A stretch of 51,759 nucleotides of DNA from an uncultured Clostridiaceae bacterium (GTDB taxonomy: Bacteria; Bacillota; Clostridia; TANB77; CAG-508). This document shows positions 27,245 through 37,453 of this stretch, piece by piece; the stretch's first letter is position 1; each line of letters starts with the position of its first letter. Below the pieces are notes generated by a model. That model was not told the origin of the DNA and searched no databases. It saw only the letters and a list, made by a program, of their open reading frames with translations. Where the stretch lies: NCBI GenBank assembly GCA_948444845.1, contig CAOJVB010000009.1, positions 1-51,759 of the forward strand, written 5' to 3'. The translations under genes were made by a program, and so were the position numbers.

Positions 27245-28846
27245 TCAAATATTAAGTGCTTCTCCATAAACCCTCTTTGATTCTTCTGCTACCCTTTTCC
27301 TTATCTCGTCAAAGGTCTGCGTACGAACAAATTCGCCATTGACAAATACTTCCTGTAACTCATTATCAGTTATTTCTTTTTCTGTCTCAGGATTTAAGCC
27401 GTCAATAAGCTGGTAATCTCCATCTCTAAAAACTACGGCTACCATTCCTTTTTGTGATTTTTTGAAGCTGTCAGAGTCAGTAGCAGGGTCTTTGTAAATG
27501 GCTTTGAATTCGCCATTTATAACTTCGGCGGTCCCTTTCAGCGCAAACCCCAAAGTGTCACGCGTCATATACTGGTATGTATATGAACCAATGCCCAATC
27601 CTACACTTACACTTTCAAAACCCTTTTCATAAAGCCCTTTTCCAATGGCTTCTGCTCTTTCAGGAGTAATTGAATCTCCATATACACAGCCAATGTGTGG
27701 ATCAAGCTGGATAAAACCTGCTTCATTTTTCGTTCCTCCTATAATCTCATACAAGCGCTGTACCAATCCTTTTTGAATGGTTTGTTCAAAACCTCTCAAT
27801 CTTTCAGTTACTCCTGTAACTTTAGGATCTCCACAGATAATATGAACAGGGTCTCCAGAATCTGGTCTTATATTAACCTTTCCATTGCGGTTCATAATTG
27901 CTGCTTTTACTTCTGCATCTGTCAAAACATTGTCCACAACATTCCACAGGTTGTAAGTATCACATACAATTGTTACTGTTCCGCTGGGGTACACTCTTGT
28001 AATAAGCTGAAGAATCGCATTCTTCTCGTCACGCCCATATGATTCCATTACACTGTGCTCAGTGGATGGTGCATAGGCGATAACATCAGGTTTAGCATCA
28101 TAATATGACATAAGGTAATTCCTTGCAGGTACTGTTGCTGAACCTCCAAAGCTAAGCAAGTGCCCTGGTGTTCCGCGGTAAGCAGCCTCTGGGCTTCCCA
28201 TACCACGCATTGAAAAATCTCCACCTTGATTAAATACTCTTCCTGGCTGGTTGCAACCTGTGAGCTTAGCATACTTTGTAAGTATGCGTTTGTATTTATC
28301 CGCAATTGTAGCATCTGTCATCGGCTGCCAAATTAAGCATGATAATGGTGTTTCCAAATATCCTGGTAACCAGAAAAACTCTGGAAGGGTATTCTCAATT
28401 GTAAACATTGGTACTCCATTTTTGTGCACCTTTTTGCCATCAATTACAAATTCTCCACCAATTTGCACAAAATTGCCTTCTTTTAAAGCTTTTATTCTAA
28501 TAGGTAAGTAACCAAGTTTGTGTAATTTTTCAAAATGAGAATAGTCATAGTTTCTTACCATTTCAGGGTTTGTAACCCCAAATGTACCTGTAAGACTTTC
28601 TTTGATTTCTGCCATAACAACTTCTAAAGGTCTTTCAAAAAAGCCTTTCTGCCATTTCCAGTACAAGGTTGCTAATGCTCCTTGTAATCCAAAGAATATG
28701 GCATGTGTTACGCCGTCAATCCGGCTCTTTCTCGGAGTCCATGTTTCATATGTCCATTCTAATCCTTCAGGATACTGGTCTTTGTGGCAAAATTTGTAGC
28801 CATCAGTAAGCAGTGCTGGGTTTTCAATCATTTCGTTAAACATCAT
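27245..28846 (-). CDS. nadV: Nicotinamide phosphoribosyltransferase (NadV/Nampt family)
   Basis: 533 residues. Nampt signatures: NPALLTDGYKFCHKDQYPEG, FSMRGMGSPEAAYRG, the histidine region STEHSVMESYG, DTYNLW and NIRPDSGDP, matching the type II phosphoribosyltransferase active site. It joins nicotinamide to PRPP to give NMN, or in phage-type variants to ADPR-pyrophosphate. It is 29 bases downstream of a short Prs homologue, almost certainly one operon. Codon use is GC-richer than that of core genes, with an in-frame CGG arginine (KSRIDG), consistent with transfer. Confidence 0.9.
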   Translation of the reverse strand: MMFNEMIENPALLTDGYKFCHKDQYPEGLEWTYETWTPRKSRIDGVTHAIFFGLQGALATLYWKWQKGFFERPLEVVMAEIKESLTGTFGVTNPEMVRNYDYSHFEKLHKLGYLPIRIKALKEGNFVQIGGEFVIDGKKVHKNGVPMFTIENTLPEFFWLPGYLETPLSCLIWQPMTDATIADKYKRILTKYAKLTGCNQPGRVFNQGGDFSMRGMGSPEAAYRGTPGHLLSFGGSATVPARNYLMSYYDAKPDVIAYAPSTEHSVMESYGRDEKNAILQLITRVYPSGTVTIVCDTYNLWNVVDNVLTDAEVKAAIMNRNGKVNIRPDSGDPVHIICGDPKVTGVTERLRGFEQTIQKGLVQRLYEIIGGTKNEAGFIQLDPHIGCVYGDSITPERAEAIGKGLYEKGFESVSVGLGIGSYTYQYMTRDTLGFALKGTAEVINGEFKAIYKDPATDSDSFKKSQKGMVAVVFRDGDYQLIDGLNPETEKEITDNELQEVFVNGEFVRTQTFDEIRKRVAEESKRVYGEALNI

Positions 28847-28875
28847 AATCGTTTTCCTCCTTAATTTTCACTTTT

Positions 28876-29682
28876 TTACATTCTTACATAACTTGCTACA
28901 TTAACATCCATATATTTAATTTTTGGATGCTCTTTTTCCATAATTGATGTGCTGGTATACACCATACTGATTGGAGAGTTTTCTTCAAGTAATGTTCCTT
29001 TAAAAATTGTTTCCTCACAATGAGAAACTACCAAAATAACTTCACTTGCTCCAGCAGCTTTCAACAGATCTCCTGCTCGTGCAAATGTACCGCCTTGAGA
29101 ACACAGATCATCAATGATAATACATTTAGCCCCTGGAACAACTGAGCCTTCTTTGATACGCATATTTTCAATTCTCCCTGTTATGGGATTCCTTGTTTTT
29201 TCCATAATACACACATTTTTGTACCCACTGTTTGCATATCTTGCTGCCGCTCCTTTATCTGGAAACACAATTTGCACATTTTCTCCCAAGTCTTCTGCTT
29301 TTACCCAGTCTTTTACTGGATAAATAGGTTTTACCCTTTCGAGCATTTGAACAGTCTTCTCTGAGTGTGGCTCCATTACCACAACTTTTTCAAACTCCAA
29401 CCAATTAATAAATTCACAGGTATATTTAAGTGTAAATAAATCGCCTGGAATTTTCCGGTCCATCCGACTATATGGCATATACCATATAAATAAGCTACAT
29501 GGAACATGTTCTTCATCAATTCGCTGTTTTACGAACATCAAAGTGACCAAATCTGCATCCGTAAGGTATTTGAATTCGAGTATATTTTCTTCTTTTTGAA
29601 TATACTTATCAAAATCTTTTACCTTGGTTTCATTGTTTGGAAACCGCTCTGTTGTAAGTTGTTTGCCATTGAGTTTTACCAT
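28876..29682 (-). CDS. prs: Short ribose-phosphate pyrophosphokinase homologue
   Basis: 268 residues, shorter than the usual 310-320 of housekeeping Prs. Recognisable parts: MPYSRMDRKIPGDLFTLKYTCEFIN in place of the PYARQDR loop region, VVVMEPHSEKT, VFPDKGAAARY, and the PRPP loop IIIDDLCSQGGTF. The N-terminal strand and flag region are reduced. The pairing with Nampt suggests it supplies PRPP (or a PRPP-like compound) for NAD salvage. It has three in-frame CGG arginines (ERFPN, YSRMDRK). AGGAGG precedes the ATG. Confidence 0.82.
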   Translation of the reverse strand: MVKLNGKQLTTERFPNNETKVKDFDKYIQKEENILEFKYLTDADLVTLMFVKQRIDEEHVPCSLFIWYMPYSRMDRKIPGDLFTLKYTCEFINWLEFEKVVVMEPHSEKTVQMLERVKPIYPVKDWVKAEDLGENVQIVFPDKGAAARYANSGYKNVCIMEKTRNPITGRIENMRIKEGSVVPGAKCIIIDDLCSQGGTFARAGDLLKAAGASEVILVVSHCEETIFKGTLLEENSPISMVYTSTSIMEKEHPKIKYMDVNVASYVRM

Positions 29683-29758
29683 TAAAGCTCCTCCTTTAAT
29701 ATTTAATTATACTACTCAAAAATTAATTTTGAGCATTTTTAAATAAACTACATTTAAA

Positions 29759-29787
29759 ATTATAGCACTATTTACATAATTTTGCAA
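29759..29787 (-). promoter_or_regulatory. Promoter for prs-nampt
   Basis: Minus strand TTGCAA (29782-29787), a 17-base spacer and TATAAT (29759-29764). Confidence 0.6.
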
Positions 29788-29857
29788 TAGATGTGACATA
29801 TTTTCTATTTACTCATTTGTACAAATTAAAAATTTGAACTATTTATTGATATCTACT

Positions 29858-29920
29858 AGTCAATCAAAATTGTAACATGCTCGTTTTTTGATTGACATAA
29901 GTTTACGGTTATGTTATAAT
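29858..29920 (+). promoter_or_regulatory. Promoter and inverted-repeat operator for nadE
   Basis: TTGACA (29892-29897), a 17-base spacer and TATAAT (29915-29920). The -35 overlaps an inverted repeat gtcaatcaaaa / tttttgattgac (about 29860-29897), placed as expected for a repressor site. Which regulator binds is unknown. The rest of this 340-base divergent gap shows no gene. Confidence 0.65.
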
Positions 29921-30023
29921 ACTACCAATGTATTTATTTATGTTATCTTTTATTTTTGATAACTAGATTACAGCATCATGTTACAAAAAATAATTTTTTA
30001 TTTTTAAAGGAGGATTTAACTTT

Positions 30024-31934
30024 ATGAACGGATTTGTAAAATGTGCTATCGCAACTTTTAATGGTGTTCTTTCTAATCCTACGGGCAATATCGAAAAAAT
30101 TAAGAAACTAATTCGGAAGTCAAATGAATTAGGCGTAAATGTTCTGGTATTGCCTGAACTTTGTTTAACGGGTTATAGCTGTCAGGACCTTTTTGGAATG
30201 AGTGACCTTTTGCAAAGTTCACTTGATGGTTTAAGTCAGCTACTTTTAACATCACGTGCAAACTTTAACATTTTAACATTGGTGGGATGCCCTATTAATG
30301 TTAATGATAGCCTATATAATTGTGCCATTGTAATTCAGGGTGGTAGAATTTTAGGCGTAGTTCCAAAGAAGTTTATTCCTAATCATAATGAGTTTTATGA
30401 GAAACGGTGGTTTTCTCCATACACAGAATCTTGCCCTAAAACAATTACTCTTTTAGGAAGGGAAGTTCCTTTCGGCAATATCATTTTTTCTTCATCACTT
30501 GGCTATAAGCTCGGTGTGGAAATTTGCGAAGACTTATGGTCTGTTATTCCACCTAGCTCTTACCTTGCATTAGGTGGTGCTAATATCATTGCTAACCTTT
30601 CTGCTAGTAATGAATTAGTAGGAAAGGATAACTACCGTATGGAGTTAATTAAAACTCAAAGTGCAAGAACCATCAGTGCTTATTTATATTCATCTGCTGG
30701 TTTTTCAGAATCTTCTGCTGACCTTGTTTTTGGTGGCAGTGGTTATGTATATGAAAATGGTAAAGAATTAGCTTCTTTTGAAAGATTTGAAATGGAGGAT
30801 CAATTAGAGGTAGTAGATATCGACATAGAATATCTGACTAATGAAAGGCTTAACAATACTACATTTAATGATAGCAAGAAAAACTTACCATATTCCTTTA
30901 CTGTTGTTAATTTTACTCAAAGCGAAGTAGATAGTAAGTTTTCACGTAATATTAATCCCCATCCATTTATACCTAACATAATGGATGAAGCTGGTGGAAA
31001 AGTGTGCAAGGAAATTCTTGCTATTCAAAGTACTGCACTTGCACGTAGGCTTCGTTCAATAAATAACTGTAAAGTTACAATTGGTATTTCAGGAGGACTC
31101 GATTCTACTTTAGCATTACTAGTTTGTCATGAAGCTTTTTGTAAACTTGCGTTAGATCATAAAGACATTATAGGTATTACAATGCCTGGTTTTGGAACTA
31201 CTAATAGAACCTATCAAAATTCAATTAAGCTTTGTAATAACTTAGGTATTACCTTAAAAGAAATTCCTATTAAGGATGCATGTATTCAGCATTTTAAGGA
31301 TATCGGTCATGACCCTGATATTCATGATGTAACTTATGAAAATGTTCAGGCTCGGGAGAGAACTCAAATTTTAATGGACATGGCAAATAAACATCATGGC
31401 ATTTTGGTTGGTACTGGAGACCTTTCTGAACTTGTACTCGGATGGTGCACCTACAATGGTGATCATATGAGCATGTATGGAGTTAACGCTTCTGTTCCTA
31501 AAACATTAGTTAAGTACCTTATTGAATGGTATGCTAGGTTTGGTGGAGCAGATGATGAACTTAATAATATTTTACTTGATATTATTGATACACCCATTAG
31601 TCCAGAGCTCTTACCTACTGATGGAAAAGAAATTGTTCAAAAAACTGAAAGCGCAATTGGACCCTATGAAGTCCTTGATTTCTTCATTTATTATGCATTG
31701 CGGAACAAGTTCTCTGGCAAGAAAATTCTATTTTTAGCTAATGTTGCTTTTAAGAATAAGTATTCTGAAGAACAGTTACTTGAATATTATAACAACTTTA
31801 TCAGAAGATTTTTCAATAACCAGTTTAAGCGGAATTGTATTCCCGATGGACCTAAAGTAGGTAGTGTAAGTGTATCTCCAAGAGGAGATTTGCGAATGCC
31901 ATCTGATGCAAATTGTAGTATCTGGTTAGTTTAA
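30024..31934 (+). CDS. nadE: Glutamine-dependent NAD+ synthetase
   Basis: 636 residues. The N-terminal nitrilase/glutaminase domain (1-about 290) has VLPELCLTGYSCQDLF (catalytic Glu), the lysine in VPKKFIPN, and VEICEDLW (catalytic Cys). The C-terminal synthetase domain (about 320-636) has the P-loop TIGISGGLDSTLALLV and GTGDLSELVLGWCTY. It amidates NaAD to NAD. AGGAGG precedes the ATG; a strong promoter and operator lie upstream. At least five in-frame CGG arginines (e.g. LIRKSN, EKRWFS, LRNKF) must be read normally for the protein to exist. Divergent to prs-nampt. Confidence 0.95.
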   Translation: MNGFVKCAIATFNGVLSNPTGNIEKIKKLIRKSNELGVNVLVLPELCLTGYSCQDLFGMSDLLQSSLDGLSQLLLTSRANFNILTLVGCPINVNDSLYNCAIVIQGGRILGVVPKKFIPNHNEFYEKRWFSPYTESCPKTITLLGREVPFGNIIFSSSLGYKLGVEICEDLWSVIPPSSYLALGGANIIANLSASNELVGKDNYRMELIKTQSARTISAYLYSSAGFSESSADLVFGGSGYVYENGKELASFERFEMEDQLEVVDIDIEYLTNERLNNTTFNDSKKNLPYSFTVVNFTQSEVDSKFSRNINPHPFIPNIMDEAGGKVCKEILAIQSTALARRLRSINNCKVTIGISGGLDSTLALLVCHEAFCKLALDHKDIIGITMPGFGTTNRTYQNSIKLCNNLGITLKEIPIKDACIQHFKDIGHDPDIHDVTYENVQARERTQILMDMANKHHGILVGTGDLSELVLGWCTYNGDHMSMYGVNASVPKTLVKYLIEWYARFGGADDELNNILLDIIDTPISPELLPTDGKEIVQKTESAIGPYEVLDFFIYYALRNKFSGKKILFLANVAFKNKYSEEQLLEYYNNFIRRFFNNQFKRNCIPDGPKVGSVSVSPRGDLRMPSDANCSIWLV

Positions 31935-31943
31935 GTAACATAC

Positions 31944-31978
31944 ATCAAAAAACAGCTCAACTTGAGCTGTTTTTTGGT
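31944..31978 (+). terminator. Terminator of nadE
   Basis: aaaacagctcaa and ttgagctgtttttt, a perfect stem plus T-run. Confidence 0.9.
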
Positions 31979-32109
31979 TACTTCTATTTATATTTACTAG
32001 GTGGATATTCATTATAGCAGTCGATATATGATAATCTCTTTACCGATTCAAAATTTCCCGTGTTCACAATAATACTTTCTCCTTCTGTATATGGGGGATA
32101 TATTTTTAA

Positions 32110-33823
32110 TTAATTTTTCTTTAAACATATACCTATAAATATACACACTCCAACTAATGATACAAAATTAGATACATTCATTAGCCATGTTCCTGTGTAT
32201 TTAACTTGTATTTTTCCTTCTTCTAATATTGGGACCTTTACCCCTACAAATCCATTATCTGTCTCGAAGGTTTGTAATTTTATTTCTTCATTTTGTGTTT
32301 TTAGTGTTACATTATAACCTAAGTAATATATATATGGAAGTTCTATTCCGTGTTTCTTCCAATATATATTTAACATCAAAACTCATTTTACTTCCATTTT
32401 TTACTTCATTTTCTATACGGCAAGAACTATTTGCATCTATAACTATTACATTTTGCGTTCTTGTTTCTATATAACGTCTGTTTTCAAACGCTTTTGTTGG
32501 CAAGTATTCAAAGCTTGCACATCCGCTATGAACTCTTCCTGTATTTTCGTTTACTTCCACTGCTGGCCATAATTTTGCTTCATCATAATTTTCTAGTATC
32601 CTTATGTGACTTTTTAATGGAATAGTTAGTATCATAATAACAACTAATAATATCATAATCTCTTTTGTTTCAATTTTTTTACTTAAAGTAACTATATTTA
32701 TAGCCGCTATTATACTAAAGAAAAAGCTTGAAAATTCTAAAAGTCTAAAAGTAAATTGTATCATTTTTAGTATGCTTGGCATATATTCAAATGGAAATAT
32801 TTTTAATGTCATAATAACACTTGCTATTCCTGATATCAGCATAAATAAATAGATTTTATAATATTCTTTCTCTTTTATTTTCTTAACGGCAAGTGGCGTT
32901 AGAAGTAAACTGATTATAGTTATTATTCCTATTTCATATATCATATAATCTGTGCTTTTTGTAAAGAATAATCTATAAAAATCTAATTTATATGCTACTA
33001 AAACTTCGGTTCTTTCCATTCTTCCTGGTTTAAACACTTCATAATTAGCCATTATTTTATGTTCTAATAGTGGTATCCAGAAGAATGCTGTTATTACTAT
33101 TATTAATACGATATTTATAATAAGTAGTTTTATAATTCTTTTATCTTTTAATTTTTTTATATTTATTAGTACATATATAAAAGCAAATATTGCTGTATAC
33201 ATTGTAATTACAGTATGTGTTAGTATTAAACCTATAGTGCCTATTGACAATACAAAGGTTTTATTTATTGGGCAACCTGCCCCATGCCCTTCTGGTTCTT
33301 CAAATATGTTATATAGTCCTAGAAATACTAGTGGTAGGAATATGAATGAGGTTAGTTCTGCTAGCGCATTTCTTATGTACATATCTGTTAGTCTATATGG
33401 TGCTAAAATATAAATGATGCTTGCAAGTATTGCTGTATTACTATTTTTAGTTATCTTCTTTGTAAATAAGTACATAAAATATCCTGATAGAAATACAGAT
33501 GCAAACATAAATAATTTAATACATACAGTAAAAGAAGCTCCTATAAATTTAAAAATTAATGGTAACAATGCTGTTAATGGGCTATAAAAAATATTCCATG
33601 AGTAACCAAAACCATTACAAAAATTAGACATTATTTTAGTTTGTCCTTCTTGTAAAGATTGGTATGTTCCCATTAACCTACATATATGTTGAATTCCATC
33701 ATCATAAGTCATATCAACATTTTTACTCATTAGTGGAATACATACAAATATGCTTGATATTAGTATTATTAATACTCCAAAATATTTTTCATTTTTTAAT
33801 AAATCTTTAATTTTCTGCATCAT
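32110..33823 (-). CDS. Polytopic membrane protein, GT-C/YfhO-like (with +1 CGG site)
   Basis: 571 residues with about 11-12 hydrophobic helices and an extracytoplasmic C-terminal beta domain followed by a last helix, as in GT-C/YfhO-type envelope proteins. The zero frame stops at 32312. At CGG (extra base 32350, after aca) a shift gives E-E-T-G-I-E-L-P and rejoins LGYNVTLKTQNEE...NGFVGVKV, which aligns with PGYEIILIENGEE...NGFVGVVF in the paralogue at 34105. Residues near 190 (EPEGHGAGCPI) appear to be an in-frame repeat insertion. Probably acts in surface glycan assembly, inferred from the downstream glycosyltransferases. Confidence 0.78.
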
Positions 33824-33898
33824 TTTCTCCTATCTTTTTATAGCAATTCAATATTCAAAATACTAGAAATGTAAGGAATAGTAGTACATATATCATAT

Positions 33899-34093
33899 AG
33901 AGTAGCGCGAAGGAGGTTTAATTTATTTTTTTAAAATTTAATTTCTACCCTCCCACTAACTCTAAGTAAAATATTTCGTTACATTTCATTCCACTACATA
34001 TTTAACTTAGAGTAAGCGGTCCCCACCGGCTTAACGAAATATAGAATTTTAGAAAAATAAATTAAACCTCCTGGGAGCGGATACCTTAACACG
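33899..34093. repeat. Hairpin element, copy B
   Basis: Ends agagtagcgcga and gggagcggata; outer arms aggtttaatttattttttt / aaaataaattaaacct. The core (aactctaag ... cttagagtaagcggtcc) is the reverse complement of the core in copy A while the ends keep the same direction. Fills the gap between the two paralogous membrane genes. Confidence 0.8.
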
Positions 34094-34104
34094 CTATAAA
34101 CATA

Positions 34105-35824
34105 CTATCTCTTTCTATTTTCTAATAAACAATATCCCACAAATATTATAAATGCTACAAACGAAACAACATATGAAACATATATTATCATAGTCCCCTT
34201 ATACTCTACTACTATCTTACCTTCATCTATATTACTTTTAAATACAACCCCTACAAACCCATTATTTGTCTCCATAGTTTCTAATTCTATTTCTTCCCCA
34301 TTTTCTATTAATATTATTTCATAGCCTGGATAATAAAAAAACGGAAATTCAATTATTGTACCTTCGGTAACATCTTTTAATACTGCACTACTACTCAAAT
34401 TCTGTTTATTTTCCTCTTCAATTTGTGCATTTCCTTCTAATATATATATTCTATCTTCTTTTTCTTGCAAATATGTTCGTTGCACCATTAGAGCTTTTAC
34501 TGGTAGGTATTCTCTGTTTATACTAAAATGATGAATATATGGGTCTTTTAACACTTGTGTTTCTCTATTTTTATCTTGTGTATTATCTTGTGTCTCATAT
34601 TGTAGTAATATCGGCATTGTATATGCTACCATAGTTATTATTAATAATGTTAATATAATTAGTCTTGTTACATTTTTACTAAATAGTGTTTTTAGTAAGA
34701 CATATATATTTACACCTATTACAAATGATATGAAAAATGCGAAAAATGTAAGCATTCTCCATGGATATTGTAGTTTGCATAGAATGTCTGGCAATATAAA
34801 CCATGGGCAATATTTAGTTGAAGCATATAGTGATATAAATGAGAATAATAATGCTATTATATAAAAACCTTTATATTCTTTATTTACATTTTTATATGTG
34901 AATATGCTTAAACACATAAGTACAAATATTGGTATTCCTATTATATATGTTGTTTGATTTTCTTCTCCTATGTCTTTAAAAAATTCTCCTATATTTAGAG
35001 TATTTTTATAAACATAGTTCCCATTTGTACTCATTATTTGACTATCAAATATTGCATAATCTGTTGACCTTTTTGCCTCTATCATTGGCATTATAAAGAA
35101 CAATGAAATTAGTATTATAAATATTACATTTATTATTATTTTCTTTATTACTTCTTTTTCTTTTAGTTTTGTTATATTAAATATTATATATATTAGGCAA
35201 AATATAGCTGTATAGAATGTTGTTATTGTATGTGTTAGTAGTAAGGCAGTTGCTCCTATTGCTATATAATAATGCTTTTTTCCATCTTTATTAAATAGGT
35301 TATACATTCCTATAAATAGAAGTGGTATAAACACAAATGAAGCAAATTCTCCTATGGCAAATCTTTTGTATACATCTCCTAATTTGTATGGTACCATTAA
35401 ATATATTAGTGCCGAAAATAATGCTACCACCCTTTTACTTGTTATGCTATATACACATTTGTACATTGTTATTCCTGATAAAACTATACAAATACCAGCA
35501 AATACTTTTAGTGCCATTGCATATGTTGGTGTAAATAGCTTAATCAGAAGTGGAATATATGTAACAATTGGGTTATAGAATAAATTCATTGCATAGCCTC
35601 CACCGCCTGCAAAAGTATGGTGCTATTATTGGTGGTATTTCCCCTATTTTTAATGAATTATTAGTTCCTATCATTCTTAATAAGTGTAAAAAACCATCAT
35701 GAGTATCTCTTATTTGTATTAGGCTAAGTGGTATACTTAAAATAACTCCAATTATTATAATTATGGCATAATGCAAGTATTTATTTTCTTTTATTTCATT
35801 TATAACTTTATTCATTTTTTCCAT
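34105..35824 (-). CDS. Polytopic membrane protein, GT-C/YfhO-like paralogue (with +1 CGG site)
   Basis: 573 residues, paralogous to the 32110 gene (TFYTAIFCLIYIIFNI versus TMYTAIFAFIYVLINI). About 12 helices and a C-terminal soluble part. The first 83 codons are in another frame. At CGG (extra base 35605, after agg) a shift gives Y-F-C-R-G-G-G-Y-A-M-N-L-F-Y-N-P, which lines up with N-F-C-N-G-F-G-Y-S-W-N-I-F-Y-S-P in the paralogue, so the join is supported residue by residue. A deletion one or two bases earlier could also restore the frame, but aligns less well. Confidence 0.78.
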
Positions 35825-35942
35825 TGTTTGTTTACCTCTTTTATTTTTTTGTATTATATCATTAATGGTATTATTTTAAAAGTATTTTTATAAAAAGATG
35901 TTGCAATGCAATTTTAACTTAAAGTAGCTTAATTTCCTAATA

Positions 35943-35975
35943 TACAAAAAAACAGCATTTATTGCTGCTTCTTAC
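35943..35975 (-). terminator. Terminator of rpmF
   Basis: agcagcaa/ttgctgtttttttt-type stem (minus strand) just after the L32 stop codon. Confidence 0.75.
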
Positions 35976-35985
35976 TTTTTATATT

Positions 35986-36168
35986 TTAGTTTTCTTTTTT
36001 TGCTACTACTTCTTTTCCATTATAGTAACCACATGTTGGGCATACTCTGTGTTGCATCATCATCTCGTGACAATGTGGGCATGCTACTAAATTTCTGTTT
36101 TCTAATTTCCATGTTGATCTTTTTAAACCTGTTCTTGCTTTTGACCATCTTCTTTTTGGTTGTGCCAT
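35986..36168 (-). CDS. rpmF: Ribosomal protein L32
   Basis: 60 residues: MAQPKRRWSKARTGLKRS start, a zinc ribbon CPHC...CPTC, basic throughout. Single gene with its own terminator; the usual plsX/fabH partners are absent. Confidence 0.95.
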   Translation of the reverse strand: MAQPKRRWSKARTGLKRSTWKLENRNLVACPHCHEMMMQHRVCPTCGYYNGKEVVAKKEN

Positions 36169-36290
36169 TTTTTATTCCCCCCTTGTAATAATCTATTTAT
36201 GTATGTATATCTATTTTCATAGTTATTCATTTTCTGATACTTTAAAATTATACTAAAGTTTGTTTTTATTGTCAATAGATATTACAAATT

Positions 36291-37436
36291 TTAAAAAATT
36301 TCTTCATAGTTTGTTATAATTTTATTCCAATTATATTCTTCTTTTATTCTTTCTTTAGATAAATTTTCATATTTTTCTTTTTCTTCTTCTGTTATTTTTT
36401 CTATTTTGTTTATTGCATTTTTTAAGTTTCCTTCTTCTTTATTCCAATATATTGCTCCTGCTTTTGCTACTTCTCTATTAAATCCTACATCTAATAATAA
36501 GTTTAATTTTGTTGTAGATAATGCTTCTAATAGTGAAGGATTTGTTCCTCCTACTTCATGCCCATGTATATATGCATATGCATTTGTTCTTATTTGTGTT
36601 AATAGTTCTTTATCATATACTGTTCCTACAAATTTTATTCTTTTATCTTTATCAAAGTTTGTTTTTTCTTTTAGCTCTTCATAAAATTTATTTTTTTCTA
36701 CATTTGTAATAATTACTAAGTCTTTTTTTGTGTTTGATTTTATAAATTCTTTTATCATTGTTTCATAATTGTTTTCTGGAACAAATCTCCCTACTATTAA
36801 ATAGTATTCATTTCTTTTTATGTTCTTTTCAATGCACCAATTTACTAATTTATTAATGGTATTGGTTTTACTTAGTTCTGAACCATATGCTATAAATGTA
36901 GTATGTGGTTTATATTTTTTATACTCTTCTTTTATATATTTTTCAATATTTATAGAATCACATATAAGTAAGTCTGCATGTTTTGCCATTTGCTTTTCAC
37001 ATACTTTGAAGAATTTCTTCAAAATCGCATTCCACTTATCTCTTTTCCATTCTAAGCCATCTGGGTTTACATACACTTTTGCAGCTAGTTTATGAAACCT
37101 TTTTACATATATATTTATAAATAGCCCCACTCCAGTTCCTAATATATATATAGTTGCATTTTTTATATTATTCTTTTTTATGTATTTTATTGTTCGTTCT
37201 AATGCCACTAGGTCATAGTATTCTGCTTTTGCTGCTCCTATGTTAGGTACTTTTACATTAAAGCACCTGCTTTCGTTATATTCAAATTCATTATTGCTTT
37301 TTGAAAGACATGCAACATGATATTTTATATTTTTATCTATCTTTCTGGCTGTCAAATTTTCTACAAAGGTTTCAAACCCACCATAGTTTGCTGGTATTCC
37401 ATTAGAGCCAATTATAAATACATTTTTTTCGTCCAT
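36291..37436 (-). CDS. Glycosyltransferase, DUF1972/GT4 rhamnosyltransferase type
   Basis: 381 residues. The N terminus IIGSNGIPANYGGFETFVENL is the DUF1972 signature; GTGVGLFINIY and VYVNPDGLEWKRDKW follow; the GT4 donor-binding half has YYLIVGRFVPENNYETMI and YIHGHEVGGTNPSLLEAL. It transfers a sugar, often rhamnose, onto a growing cell-surface polysaccharide at the cytoplasmic face. Ends 17 bases after the next glycosyltransferase gene begins its upstream neighbour, forming an operon with it and VanZ. No CGG. Confidence 0.88.
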   Translation of the reverse strand: MDEKNVFIIGSNGIPANYGGFETFVENLTARKIDKNIKYHVACLSKSNNEFEYNESRCFNVKVPNIGAAKAEYYDLVALERTIKYIKKNNIKNATIYILGTGVGLFINIYVKRFHKLAAKVYVNPDGLEWKRDKWNAILKKFFKVCEKQMAKHADLLICDSINIEKYIKEEYKKYKPHTTFIAYGSELSKTNTINKLVNWCIEKNIKRNEYYLIVGRFVPENNYETMIKEFIKSNTKKDLVIITNVEKNKFYEELKEKTNFDKDKRIKFVGTVYDKELLTQIRTNAYAYIHGHEVGGTNPSLLEALSTTKLNLLLDVGFNREVAKAGAIYWNKEEGNLKNAINKIEKITEEEKEKYENLSKERIKEEYNWNKIITNYEEIF

Positions 37437-37453
37437 TTAATTTTCTCCATTCT

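Noticed and set aside
27695-28511. Plus- and minus-strand open frames inside the nampt gene
   Set aside because: They are shadows of the well-supported nampt reading frame.
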